Of a stretch of 64,000 nt of DNA, positions 1 to 8,380 are shown piece after piece. Location: NCBI RefSeq assembly GCF_009759665.1, contig NZ_WQNE01000001.1, positions 372,001 to 436,000 on the forward strand, written 5' to 3'. The stretch is from Bradyrhizobium cajani (GTDB lineage: Bacteria > Pseudomonadota > Alphaproteobacteria > Rhizobiales > Xanthobacteraceae). Position numbers and translations under genes: made by a program. Position 1 is the first letter of the stretch; every line of letters begins with the position of its first letter. The notes beneath the pieces were generated by a model that saw only the letters and a list, made by a program, of their open reading frames with translations, was not told where the DNA came from and ran no database searches.

Positions 1-131
1 CAGCCGGATGCGTCCACCCAGGCGCCGTGGACCAGCACGATGTTCTTCAAGGGCTCCGCACGCGCCGTGTCGACGGTCGCGAATAGCGAAACAGCGGCAG
101 CGAAGGCGAGGCAGGCGTGGCGAGGTTTCAT
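1..131 (-). CDS. Alpha/beta hydrolase, N-terminal fragment (cut by window edge)
   Basis: Only the first 43 codons lie in the window; the gene continues off the left edge. They show a signal peptide (start MKPRHACLAF, cleavage likely after an ARA motif near residue 25), then NIVLVHGAWVDASG. That is the first strand and oxyanion-hole HG motif of secreted alpha/beta hydrolases of the salicylate esterase/EstC-like group. The catalytic Ser, Asp and His are outside the window. It is transcribed away from the small exported protein gene at 314, so the 182-base gap must hold both promoters. The family call is fairly safe; the substrate is unknown. Confidence 0.8.
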   Translation of the reverse strand, partial: MKPRHACLAFAAAVSLFATVDTARAEPLKNIVLVHGAWVDASG

Positions 132-313
132 GTCGGGATCACTCCGGGTTGGAATGGCGCGACACTAGGTCGAGGCCCGTCACGCGTATTTCCTCAAACA
201 ACTGTCCTTGCCACTTCGCACGCCGGGAAACGTTGATCGCGACAACGGCTACTCGCGCATCCCCGGCGCACGACCTAGCTAAGCGCGCATCTCGACTGCA
301 CAGGATCGAACCA

Positions 314-655
314 ATGACGTCCACCGCAAAATGCCGGATCGCCCTTCTCATCCTGCTGTGCGCGGCATCGCCGGCCCATGCGGGCACCTGCGCGCAAGAG
401 ATCGCTCACACTCAGGTGCAACTGGATCGGGCCATCGAAAACGACGCCGGCTCGCACGGCTGGAAGCCGGAGAGCCTCAACGCGCTGCGCAATCATCAAC
501 CGACGCCCCGCTCCCTTGCCGAGGCCGAGAGTGGCGACGGCATGGATTTCACGGCTGCGCTCGATGCGCTTGATCGTGCTCGCGCCGCCGATCACATCGG
601 TGACATCGCCGCGTGCAGCCGGGAACTCGCCCACGCGCGGGCCATTCTGAGATAG
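314..655 (+). CDS. Small exported protein of unknown function
   Basis: 113 residues. A signal peptide (MTSTAKCRIALLILLCAASP, cleavage near AHAG) precedes a short alpha-helical mature part with two Cys. The open frame runs further upstream, but the ATG at 314 has an AGGA eight bases ahead and begins the signal peptide, so I chose it. The C-terminal part (ALDALDRARAADHIGDIAAC) resembles in style the small exported protein at 54216-54551, with helical repeats rich in Ala, Asp and Arg plus a Cys. I do not recognise a named family. Periplasmic location is inferred. Confidence 0.6.
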   Translation: MTSTAKCRIALLILLCAASPAHAGTCAQEIAHTQVQLDRAIENDAGSHGWKPESLNALRNHQPTPRSLAEAESGDGMDFTAALDALDRARAADHIGDIAACSRELAHARAILR

Positions 656-784
656 CGCAGGCGGCCCGTCTGGTGCGAATGCCTGTTGTCTTCGTGCAGC
701 CCGGGAGCGGGACGTGCGTTCTGGAAATACCCGCGCTCGCGCACCTTTCTAAGGTTCGATGGCATTCAGCCCGGAGCAATCTTC

Positions 785-1324
785 ATGCGGGACCAGCACT
801 CGCCGAACGAGACCAGCACCACGAGATCGGCATCGCACCGGCTCGTCCTGATGTATCGAGGCGCGGCGCTCGCAACCAGCATGCTTTGGTTCGCCTCGGC
901 CGCGGCAATCGCGCAAACGACGATGCCGGGAACGCAACCCCCGACCGGCATGCTCGCGACGTCGCCGCTCAACCCGCAATCGACACGGCCCGTGGGCATC
1001 CCATTGGGATCGACCGAGATCGCAACGCCGGGCACTTCGCCGCTCAATCCAGCGCAAGGCATGATGAATTGTACTGGCTCCGGAAATCCGGCGTCGCCGG
1101 GCGCATTATTCGACGGCGGCGGACTTTCCGGCGGCTCATCGACCGCCTGCTCCGCCAGCACGATGGCTCCGTCTCCCCTGCCCTCTACATCGACGGCTGG
1201 ACGCGTCGGGATTCCGCTGGGAGCCACCGAGCTCGGCGGCGCCGGAATCAGCCCGTCCGTGCCGGTGCCGAGTCCTGTCCCCTCGGACGGCACGACCTCC
1301 GTGGGCAGCTCCGGCAATCCCTGA
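785..1324 (+). CDS. Proline/threonine-rich secreted protein preceding RND efflux genes
   Basis: 179 residues from the ATG at 785, which has GGAG eight bases upstream. A later ATG at 851 would place the signal peptide nearer the start but lacks a ribosome site. A hydrophobic signal segment ends in AAAIAQ. The mature part is low complexity (Pro, Thr, Ser, Gly). It carries two imperfect repeats containing GIPLGSTEIATPG and GIPLGATELGGAG, and Cys residues near NCTGSG and TACSAS. It lies 17 bases before the membrane fusion protein gene, so it is probably in the same operon. A protein of the same style (39813-40517) accompanies the other RND pump in this window. The function is unknown; a periplasmic or surface role linked to efflux is inference. 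Confidence 0.6.
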   Translation: MRDQHSPNETSTTRSASHRLVLMYRGAALATSMLWFASAAAIAQTTMPGTQPPTGMLATSPLNPQSTRPVGIPLGSTEIATPGTSPLNPAQGMMNCTGSGNPASPGALFDGGGLSGGSSTACSASTMAPSPLPSTSTAGRVGIPLGATELGGAGISPSVPVPSPVPSDGTTSVGSSGNP

Positions 1325-1341
1325 CATCGAGGATCAGCATC

Positions 1342-2514
1342 GTGAAACGACACCTCGCCATCGCGCTCATCGCCGTCGCCGCGGTCCTTGCCGCGACGGG
1401 CTTCTGGATCTTCGGTACCGACCGCAAGCCGGTCGTCGTAGCCGCGCCCGTGCCCGCAGCCGTGCCGGTGGTCGCCGCCACCGTCACGGGCAAGGACGTT
1501 CCGATCTATCTGAGCGGCATCGGCACGGTGATCGCCTACAACACCGACGTGGTGCGCAGCCAGATCCAGGGCCAGATCGTCAAGATCGCATTCACCGAGG
1601 GACAAGCCGTCAAGGCCGGCGATCTGCTCGCCCAGATCGATCCGCGTCCCTATGAGGCCCAGATCGAGCAGCTGACGGCCAATCGCGACAGAGACCAGGC
1701 GCAGCTCGCGAACGCCGAGGCCAATCTGACCCGCTACAATCAGCTCGGCGACAAGGGCTATGCGACGCCGCAATTGATCGAGACGCAGACCGCGCAGGTG
1801 GCGCAGCTCAAGGCGGCCGTGAAGGCGGACCAGGCGCAGATCGACCAGGCCAACGTCCAGCTCAGCTACACGCGCCTGACCTCGGCCATCCCCGGCATCA
1901 CCGGCGTCCGCCAGATCGACGTCGGCAACGTGATTCATCCGACCGATCCCAATGGTCTCGTCGTCGTCACCCAGATCGAGCCGATCTCGCTGCTGTTTAC
2001 CCTGCCGCAGACCGACCTGCCGATGATCCAGCAGTATGCAGCAAAGGGAGCGCTGAAGGTCATCGCCTACAGCCAGGACAACAAGATGAAGCTGGACGAG
2101 GGCAGGCTGCTGCTGGTCAACAACGAGATCGCGGGGACGACCGGCACCGTCCAGCTCAAGGCGGAATTCCCAAATCACGAGCACCGGCTGTGGCCGGGCC
2201 AATTGGTGAACGCGCGCCTGCTGCTGGAGACGCGGAAGGATGCGCTGACGGTTGCAGGCTCGGCGGTGCAGCAGGGCCCGAACGGCAGCTATGTCTATGT
2301 CGTGTCCGGCGACCAGACGGTCGTCCTGCGCCCCGTTCACGTCGCGCAGATCAGCGACGGCCAGGCCCTGATCGACCAGGGACTGAAATCCGGCGACGTC
2401 GTCGTGATCGACGGCCAGTATCGGCTGACCGAAGGCAGCCGCGTTCATGAGCTGCACGGCAAGGCCGCGCGTGAAGCCGACCTGCAGAGCGCCGTGCAGG
2501 ACGCCATCCCATGA
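1342..2514 (+). CDS. RND efflux periplasmic adaptor (membrane fusion protein, MdtA-like)
   Basis: 390 residues from a GTG at 1342 with GAGGA nine bases ahead; the open frame extends upstream without homology. An N-terminal membrane anchor (AIALIAVAAVLAATGFWIFG) is followed by the split biotinyl-lipoyl domain (SQIQGQIVKIAFTEGQAVKAG), an alpha-hairpin coiled coil at about 105-180, the second lipoyl half (YTRLTSAIPGITGVRQIDVG), and beta-barrel and membrane-proximal domains. Adaptors of this family link the inner-membrane pump to an outer-membrane channel in the periplasm. The stop overlaps the pump gene start by four bases (ATGA), so translation is probably coupled. No outer-membrane channel gene is nearby, so one must be shared. 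Confidence 0.93.
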   Translation: MKRHLAIALIAVAAVLAATGFWIFGTDRKPVVVAAPVPAAVPVVAATVTGKDVPIYLSGIGTVIAYNTDVVRSQIQGQIVKIAFTEGQAVKAGDLLAQIDPRPYEAQIEQLTANRDRDQAQLANAEANLTRYNQLGDKGYATPQLIETQTAQVAQLKAAVKADQAQIDQANVQLSYTRLTSAIPGITGVRQIDVGNVIHPTDPNGLVVVTQIEPISLLFTLPQTDLPMIQQYAAKGALKVIAYSQDNKMKLDEGRLLLVNNEIAGTTGTVQLKAEFPNHEHRLWPGQLVNARLLLETRKDALTVAGSAVQQGPNGSYVYVVSGDQTVVLRPVHVAQISDGQALIDQGLKSGDVVVIDGQYRLTEGSRVHELHGKAAREADLQSAVQDAIP

Positions 2515-5500
2515 ATCTTTCCGCCCCCTTCATCCTGCGGCCGATTGCAACCGCTCTGCTGATGGCGGGCCTACTGCTGCTCGGCCTTGCGGCCTACCCG
2601 CTGTTGCCGGTCGGCGCGCTGCCGAACGTCAATTACCCGACGATCCAGATCTCGGCACAACTCCCCGGCGCCGACCCGGGGACCATCGCCTCGTCGCTCG
2701 CCACCCCGCTGGAGCAACAGCTCAGCCAGATTCCCGGCGTCACGCAGCTCACCTCGTCCAGCGCGCTCGGCGTGGCCCAGCTCACGGTGCAGTTCGAGCT
2801 GTCGCGCACGGTGGACAGCGCCGCCGTCGACGTGCTGGCCGCGATCAATGCGGCCAGCCCCTTTCTGCCGCCAAATATCCCCTACCCGCCGACGATCAGG
2901 AAGGTGAACCCTGCCGAGACGCCGATCATGCTGATCGCGCTGACGTCGGACTCGCTGCCGCTGACCACGGTGGATGCCTACGCTGAAAACATCCTGCTAC
3001 CCAAGATCTCGCAGGTTCCGGGCGTGGGCCTCGTCGGAATCGGCGGGCAGCAGAAGCCTGCGATCCGCATCCGCGTCAATCCGCAGGCGCTTGCCGCCCG
3101 CGGCATCGGCCTTGAAGACGTCCGCAACGTGATCGCCGGCGCCAATGTCGATCTGCCCAAGGGCACGCTCAACAGCCCGCGCGTCACCTATACGCTGAAC
3201 ACCAACGACCAGTTGCTGAAGCCTGCCGCCTATGAAGACCTCATCATCGCCTATCGCAACGGCTCGCCGGTGCGGCTGCGCGACGTCGGCACGGCGATCG
3301 AGGCGCCCGAAAACGACCTGCTGGCCGGCTGGTACGGCAAGGACCCCGCCATCATCCTGGCTGTCCAGCGCGTTCCCGGCGCCAACGTCATCGAGACCGT
3401 CGACCGCGTCAAGAAGCTGCTGCCGCAATTGCAAGCCTCCGTTCCGCCCGCGATCAAGGTGACGATCGCAGCCGATCGCACTGCCACCATCCGCGCCGCC
3501 GTCTCCGACGTCCAGTTCACGCTGCTGCTGACGGTCGAATTGGTGGTGATGGTCATATTCCTGTTCCTGCGGAATTTCTGGGCCACCATCATCCCGGCGA
3601 TCACGGTTCCCCTGGCGTTGATCGGCACCTTCGCGGTGCTCTATGTGCTCGGCTACAGCCTCGACAACCTCTCGCTGATGGCGCTGTCGATCGCGGTCGG
3701 CTTCGTGGTCGACGATGCCGTGGTCGTCATCGAGAACATCGTGCGCCATCTCGAGCAGGGCATGACGCCGATGCAGGCCGCGCTCAAGGGCTCCAGCGAG
3801 ATCGGCTTCACGATCGTCTCCATCACCCTGTCGCTGATCGCGGTGTTCATCCCGCTCTTCCTGATGGGCGGCTACGTCGGAAAGCTGTTCCAGGAATTCG
3901 CCATCACCATCACCGCATCGCTGCTGCTGTCGCTGATCATTTCGCTCACCTTGACGCCGATGATGTGCGCGCGCCTCCTGAAGGATGAATCGCGAAGGAA
4001 GCATGGCCGGCTCTACCTCCTGTTCGAGCGCGGTTTCGATTCCCTGCTCGCGCTCTATGCGCGAGGATTGCGCGTCGTGCTGCGCCATCGTTTCACGACA
4101 TTGCTCGTGATGCTCTCGACCGTCGCGCTGACCGGCTACCTCTACGTGGTCATTCCGAAAGGCTTCTTTCCGCAACAGGATACCGGACAGATCGTCGGCA
4201 TCACGGAGGCGGCCCAGGACATCTCCTTCCCCGCGATGTCCGAACGCCAGCAGGCGATCGTCGGCATCCTCTCGAAGGATCCGGCGATCCAGTCGGTGGC
4301 GAGCTACATCGGCCCGGGAGGACCGACGGCGACACTCAACCAGGGACGCATCTTCATCGTCCTGAAGCCGAAGCCCGAACGCAAGGTGAGCGCCGACCAG
4401 GTGATCGCGCGATTGGGGCCGCGACTCGCTCACATCCAGGGCATCACGCTCTACATGCAGGCGGCGCAGGACATCACCATCGGGGCACGCCTGTCGAAGA
4501 CGCAGTATCAGTACACCCTGACGGACGCCGATTCCAATGAGCTCACCCACTGGTCGGCGATCTTCCTGGCGAAGCTGCGCGCGCTCGACCTCATCACCGA
4601 CGTCGCGAGCGACCAGGCCAATGCCGGCCCGAGGCTGGAGGTCACCGTCAATCGTGAAGTCGCGTCCAGCTTCGGCATCCTGCCCACGACCATCGACAAC
4701 GCTCTCGACGACGCCTTCGGCCAGCGCATCGTCTCCACCATGTTCACCTCGCTGAACCAGTACCATGTCGTGATGGAAGTCGATCCGCGGTTCCAGTACG
4801 GACCCGAGGCGCTCAAGGACATCTACCTGAATTCGGCCACCGGCCAGCAGGTCCCGCTGAGCACGCTGGTCCACGCCGTCATCAAGCCTGCCCCCATCCT
4901 GATCAACCATCAGAGCCTGTTTCCCTCCGTCACCATCTCGTTCAACCTGCGGCCCGGCGTTGCGCTGGGCGACGCGGTGGCTGCGATCCAGAAGATCGAG
5001 AAGGACACCGGCAAGCCCGCCTCGCTGTCGGCCTCGTTCCAGGGCAACGCGCAGGCCTTCCAGTCCTCCCTGTCAGGCACGCCGCTGTTGATCGGCGCCG
5101 CTCTCATCGTGATCTACATCATTCTCGGTGTGCTCTATGAGAGCCTGATCCATCCGATCACCATCCTGTCGACGCTGCCGTCAGCCGGCATCGGCGCGCT
5201 CCTGCTGCTGCTGGCGGTGCACATGGATCTCAGCGTCATCGCCATCATCGGCATCATTCTCCTGATCGGTATCGTCAAGAAGAATGGCATCATGCTGGTC
5301 GACTTCGCCCTCGAGGTGGAACGCCAGCATGGGCTCAGCCCCGAGGAGGCGATCTACCAGGCCTGCACGCTCCGCTTCCGCCCGATCCTGATGACGACGA
5401 TGGCGGCCCTGCTCGGCGGCGTGCCGCTGATGCTCGGCACCGGCACCGGCGCGGAGTTGCGCCAGCCGCTCGGCTACACGATCGTCGGCGGCCTGATGCT

Positions 5501-5651
5501 CTCGCAGATCCTGACGCTCTACACCACGCCCGTGGTCTATCTCTATCTCGACCGGCTCGCCAACCGGTTCAGCAAGCACAAGCCGCACGCCGCCGAGACG
5601 TCGCCCTCCACGACCAAAGCAGATGCGGGATTGAGCCATGAGTCCGCTTGA
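2511..5651 (+). CDS. RND multidrug efflux permease, MdtB/MdtC-like
   Basis: 1046 residues, the usual length for an AcrB-type (HAE1) proton-driven pump. The start (FILRPIATALLMAGLLLLG) and PNVNYPTIQISAQLPGADP are typical of the MdtB/MdtC/MuxB group. The proton-relay aspartates of transmembrane helix 4 are D401 and D402 (VVDDAVVVIENI), and the helix-10 lysine is present at K924 (IVKKNGIMLVDFA). The MdtBC pair in E. coli is a heteromer, but here there is only one permease, so a homotrimer is expected. The substrate cannot be read from the sequence. Its 3' end overlaps the thioesterase gene by 14 bases, making a four-gene operon with 785-1324 and 1342-2514. Confidence 0.95.
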   Translation: MNLSAPFILRPIATALLMAGLLLLGLAAYPLLPVGALPNVNYPTIQISAQLPGADPGTIASSLATPLEQQLSQIPGVTQLTSSSALGVAQLTVQFELSRTVDSAAVDVLAAINAASPFLPPNIPYPPTIRKVNPAETPIMLIALTSDSLPLTTVDAYAENILLPKISQVPGVGLVGIGGQQKPAIRIRVNPQALAARGIGLEDVRNVIAGANVDLPKGTLNSPRVTYTLNTNDQLLKPAAYEDLIIAYRNGSPVRLRDVGTAIEAPENDLLAGWYGKDPAIILAVQRVPGANVIETVDRVKKLLPQLQASVPPAIKVTIAADRTATIRAAVSDVQFTLLLTVELVVMVIFLFLRNFWATIIPAITVPLALIGTFAVLYVLGYSLDNLSLMALSIAVGFVVDDAVVVIENIVRHLEQGMTPMQAALKGSSEIGFTIVSITLSLIAVFIPLFLMGGYVGKLFQEFAITITASLLLSLIISLTLTPMMCARLLKDESRRKHGRLYLLFERGFDSLLALYARGLRVVLRHRFTTLLVMLSTVALTGYLYVVIPKGFFPQQDTGQIVGITEAAQDISFPAMSERQQAIVGILSKDPAIQSVASYIGPGGPTATLNQGRIFIVLKPKPERKVSADQVIARLGPRLAHIQGITLYMQAAQDITIGARLSKTQYQYTLTDADSNELTHWSAIFLAKLRALDLITDVASDQANAGPRLEVTVNREVASSFGILPTTIDNALDDAFGQRIVSTMFTSLNQYHVVMEVDPRFQYGPEALKDIYLNSATGQQVPLSTLVHAVIKPAPILINHQSLFPSVTISFNLRPGVALGDAVAAIQKIEKDTGKPASLSASFQGNAQAFQSSLSGTPLLIGAALIVIYIILGVLYESLIHPITILSTLPSAGIGALLLLLAVHMDLSVIAIIGIILLIGIVKKNGIMLVDFALEVERQHGLSPEEAIYQACTLRFRPILMTTMAALLGGVPLMLGTGTGAELRQPLGYTIVGGLMLSQILTLYTTPVVYLYLDRLANRFSKHKPHAAETSPSTTKADAGLSHESA

Positions 5652-6054
5652 CAAGGTGACCGTCGGCATCGCGGCGGAGACGCTGGTAATCGTCACACCC
5701 GAGATGACGGTCGGCCATGTGGTGCCGGGAATGCCGGCTGTCTACGGCACGCCGATGATGATCCTGCACATGGAGATGGCCGCGGGCGCCGCGGTCCAGC
5801 CGTTCCTGCCCGCGGGACATGTCAGCGTCGGAATGATGGTCAATGTCCGCCACCTCGCGGCGACGCCTGTCGGCCGCACGGTGCGCGCGACTGCCCGGAT
5901 CGTCGCGGTCGAAGCCAGGGGCGTCGTGTTCGAGGTGGAGGCCTGGGACGGCGACCGCAAGATCGGCGACGGCACCCATCGCCGCGGCGTCGTCGACGTC
6001 GCCGGGTTCGAGAAGCGGTTCGGCGTGACGAGACCCGCGGCAGCGATGGCCTAG
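5638..6054 (+). CDS. FlK-like thioesterase (hotdog fold)
   Basis: 138 residues, a complete single hotdog domain. It matches the fluoroacetyl-CoA thioesterase-like family. VYGTPMMILHMEMAAGAAV carries T38 and E46, and VNVRHLAATPVG carries H72. These are equivalent to the Thr/Glu/His catalytic set known in FlK, while GDGTHRRGVVD ends the fold. Such enzymes hydrolyse short acyl-CoA thioesters in the cytoplasm; the true substrate is unknown. The start overlaps the RND permease gene by 14 bases, so it is translationally linked to an efflux pump. That association may indicate detoxification of an acyl-CoA toxicant, but this is inference. Confidence 0.82.
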   Translation: MSPLDKVTVGIAAETLVIVTPEMTVGHVVPGMPAVYGTPMMILHMEMAAGAAVQPFLPAGHVSVGMMVNVRHLAATPVGRTVRATARIVAVEARGVVFEVEAWDGDRKIGDGTHRRGVVDVAGFEKRFGVTRPAAAMA

Positions 6055-6308
6055 CGTCCACATCCGAGTCGCCCCCTCTCCGAGGTGCAACTGCGACAAT
6101 TCGCTCTCAGGCCAGCTTGCCGCAGCGTGCTTTTTGACAAAGAGCCGGCAAGAAAGCAAAAGACCGATTTTTCGCGGCGCGGTACACCACGCATCCCTTG
6201 TCCAATGCTCCGGGTCCCTGGCCCTGGAATTGGTCTCATGCTCGGCGAGTATCTCTTGGCGCTCTTCGATTTGCCGGCACGGAAATCTGCGACGGCGCGG
6301 TACGATTC

Positions 6309-8357
6309 ATGACGGCCGAACGTCAGGGGTCGGATGCGACGGCCGAACATTTGGGCGGCACTCAGCCGCCACGAGCCAAGCGACGGTGGCTTCGCCTGCC
6401 GCCGGGCCAGACCGGGCGCCGCGGCGTCCTCGCCCATACCACGCTTTGGGTACTGGGAAGCGCCGCGCTGAGCGGATTGTCGATCGCCTGCTTCCTGCTC
6501 GGGTTTGACTTCGCCACCAGCGCTTTCGCCCTTCTGGTCGCCATTGTCCTGCTGTCTCTGCTCGGCAGCTTCGTGTCGTCGGTGATCTTCTCGACCGTCG
6601 CGATCGGCTGGCTGGTCTACCTGTTCGTCGAGCCTGTCCATGCCTTTGCGGTGAGTGAGCTCCAGGACGTCGGAGCCCTGGTCGCTTTTCTCGTCACGTC
6701 GCTCGTGATCGTGCGCCTGCTGCATCGGCTTGGGCGCGAGGACGCATTGCGGCAACGTCAAGCCGCCTATCTCGCCGAGGCCCAGAAGCTCAGCCGCACC
6801 GGCAGCTTCGGCTGGAACATCGCGAGCGGGGAGCTGTTCTGGTCCGACGAGACATACAGGATCTTCGATCTCGATCCGGCGTTGCCCCCGTCACTCGACA
6901 TCGTCCTGAAGCGCACGCATCCCGACGATCTGAACTTCGTCCGTGAAGCGATCGAGCGCGCCGTGCACGACAGGAAGGGCATTGCCCAGGAACATCGACT
7001 GGTGCTGAGCGACGGCTCGATCAGACACATTCGCGTGGTCGCCCACGGGATCACGGACCACCGGGGGCAGTTCGAGTTCATCGGCGCGGTGATGGACATC
7101 ACCGACCAGAAGAAGGCCCACGCTGAACTGGAGCGGAGCGAGCAGCGTTATCGCCACCTGTTCAGCCGCATGCCGATCGCACTTCTGCAACTCGACGCGA
7201 GCGCGCTGGTAGTGCTGTTCCGAAGACTCCGTGCCGAAGGTGTCACGGATCTCCACGGCTATTTCGAAAGTCATCCCGATTTCCTGAGGACATGCATGGA
7301 CGCGCTCTCGATTCAGGAAGCCAACGAACGGGCCATTCAGATGTTCGGAGGAGGCGCCGAGGGCTATCACGGGCGCCCTTTGGCCGAGACCTGGAAAGAA
7401 CGTCCGGACACCTTCCGGCGGGCAATGGAGTCCCGCTTCCGGGGAGAAACGAACTTCGAGGAGGAGACCAGGATGGTCACGTGGGACGACCGCATCGTCG
7501 ACGTCCTCTTCACGACGGCCCGTGTCGGTCCGGTCAACGATCTCGAGATCAGCCTGGTCGGAACGATCGACATCTCGCAACGCCTCCGTGCCCAGGAGAG
7601 ACTTCGGCAGGTGCAGACCGAGTTTGCGCATGCCGCACGCGTCTCGATGCTCGGCGAGCTCACCGCGTCCATCGCGCACGAAGTCAACCAGCCTCTGGCG
7701 GCCATCGCGACCAACGGCGCTGCCGGGTTGCGGTGGCTGAACAGGCCGGTCCCCGACATGGCGGAGGTCCGCAGCGCAATCGAAAACATGGTGACCGATA
7801 CCAGACGGGCAGCGAACATCGTGGCGCGTGTTCACGGCATGGCTTCGCGCAAGGCGCCGGAGCCCGCCCTCCTGTCGCTCGACGACGTCATTCGCGAGGC
7901 GCTTCTCTTCCTCCGGCACGAGATGGAATCCCGCCGTGTGACGATCCTGCACCGTCCCGAGGCGGAAGCACCGCTCGTGCGTGCCGACCGCACCCAGCTG
8001 CAGCAGGTGATCGTCAACCTGGCCATCAACGCCGTGCAGGCGATGACGCAGGCCGGACGCGAGGATCGCAGGATCATCATCACGACGGCCACCCGGGACC
8101 CGGCGACGCTGTGCTGCTCGGTGGAGGACACCGGTCCCGGCATCGCCGCCGAACATGTGGGCCGCCTGTTCGAGAGCTTTTTCACGACCAAGGACAGCGG
8201 CATGGGCATGGGGCTGCCGATCTGCCGCTCGATCGTCGAAGCCCATGGGGGTCGGATCGACGCCGAGGGCATCGGCGCCGAGGGCGGCGCCCGCTTCTGG
8301 TTTACATTGCCGATCTCGACGCCGGCGGCGCAGTCAACTTTCCGCGCCGATGCGTGA
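6309..8357 (+). CDS. Membrane sensor histidine kinase (DUF4118-PAS-PAS-HisKA-HATPase)
   Basis: 682 residues from the ATG at 6309; the frame is open further upstream but the extra residues do not look like protein. Four transmembrane helices (about 35-145, DUF4118-like) precede a PAS fold with PAC end (DHRGQFEFIGAVMDITDQKKA), a second PAS region, then the phosphoacceptor box SIAHEVNQPLAAI with H457. The N box (NLAINAVQAM), DTGPGIA and GMGMGLPICRSIVEAHGG of the ATPase follow. All catalytic boxes look intact. The type is that of the NtrB/FixL-related kinases common in rhizobia. It is an orphan: no response regulator is adjacent, and it meets the next gene tail to tail. The signal is unknown. Confidence 0.9.
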   Translation: MTAERQGSDATAEHLGGTQPPRAKRRWLRLPPGQTGRRGVLAHTTLWVLGSAALSGLSIACFLLGFDFATSAFALLVAIVLLSLLGSFVSSVIFSTVAIGWLVYLFVEPVHAFAVSELQDVGALVAFLVTSLVIVRLLHRLGREDALRQRQAAYLAEAQKLSRTGSFGWNIASGELFWSDETYRIFDLDPALPPSLDIVLKRTHPDDLNFVREAIERAVHDRKGIAQEHRLVLSDGSIRHIRVVAHGITDHRGQFEFIGAVMDITDQKKAHAELERSEQRYRHLFSRMPIALLQLDASALVVLFRRLRAEGVTDLHGYFESHPDFLRTCMDALSIQEANERAIQMFGGGAEGYHGRPLAETWKERPDTFRRAMESRFRGETNFEEETRMVTWDDRIVDVLFTTARVGPVNDLEISLVGTIDISQRLRAQERLRQVQTEFAHAARVSMLGELTASIAHEVNQPLAAIATNGAAGLRWLNRPVPDMAEVRSAIENMVTDTRRAANIVARVHGMASRKAPEPALLSLDDVIREALLFLRHEMESRRVTILHRPEAEAPLVRADRTQLQQVIVNLAINAVQAMTQAGREDRRIIITTATRDPATLCCSVEDTGPGIAAEHVGRLFESFFTTKDSGMGMGLPICRSIVEAHGGRIDAEGIGAEGGARFWFTLPISTPAAQSTFRADA

Positions 8358-8380
8358 TCGCGATCTTCGCCCTATCGCCA

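Noticed and set aside
766-2457. Long minus-strand open frame opposite the adaptor and exported protein genes
   Set aside because: It is antisense to two clear genes, its composition is that of a GC-rich shadow frame, and no homology or start site is seen.
2997-4910. 637-codon minus-strand frame inside the first RND permease gene
   Set aside because: Shadow of the permease reading frame; highly Asp/Arg/Gly-rich with no domain.
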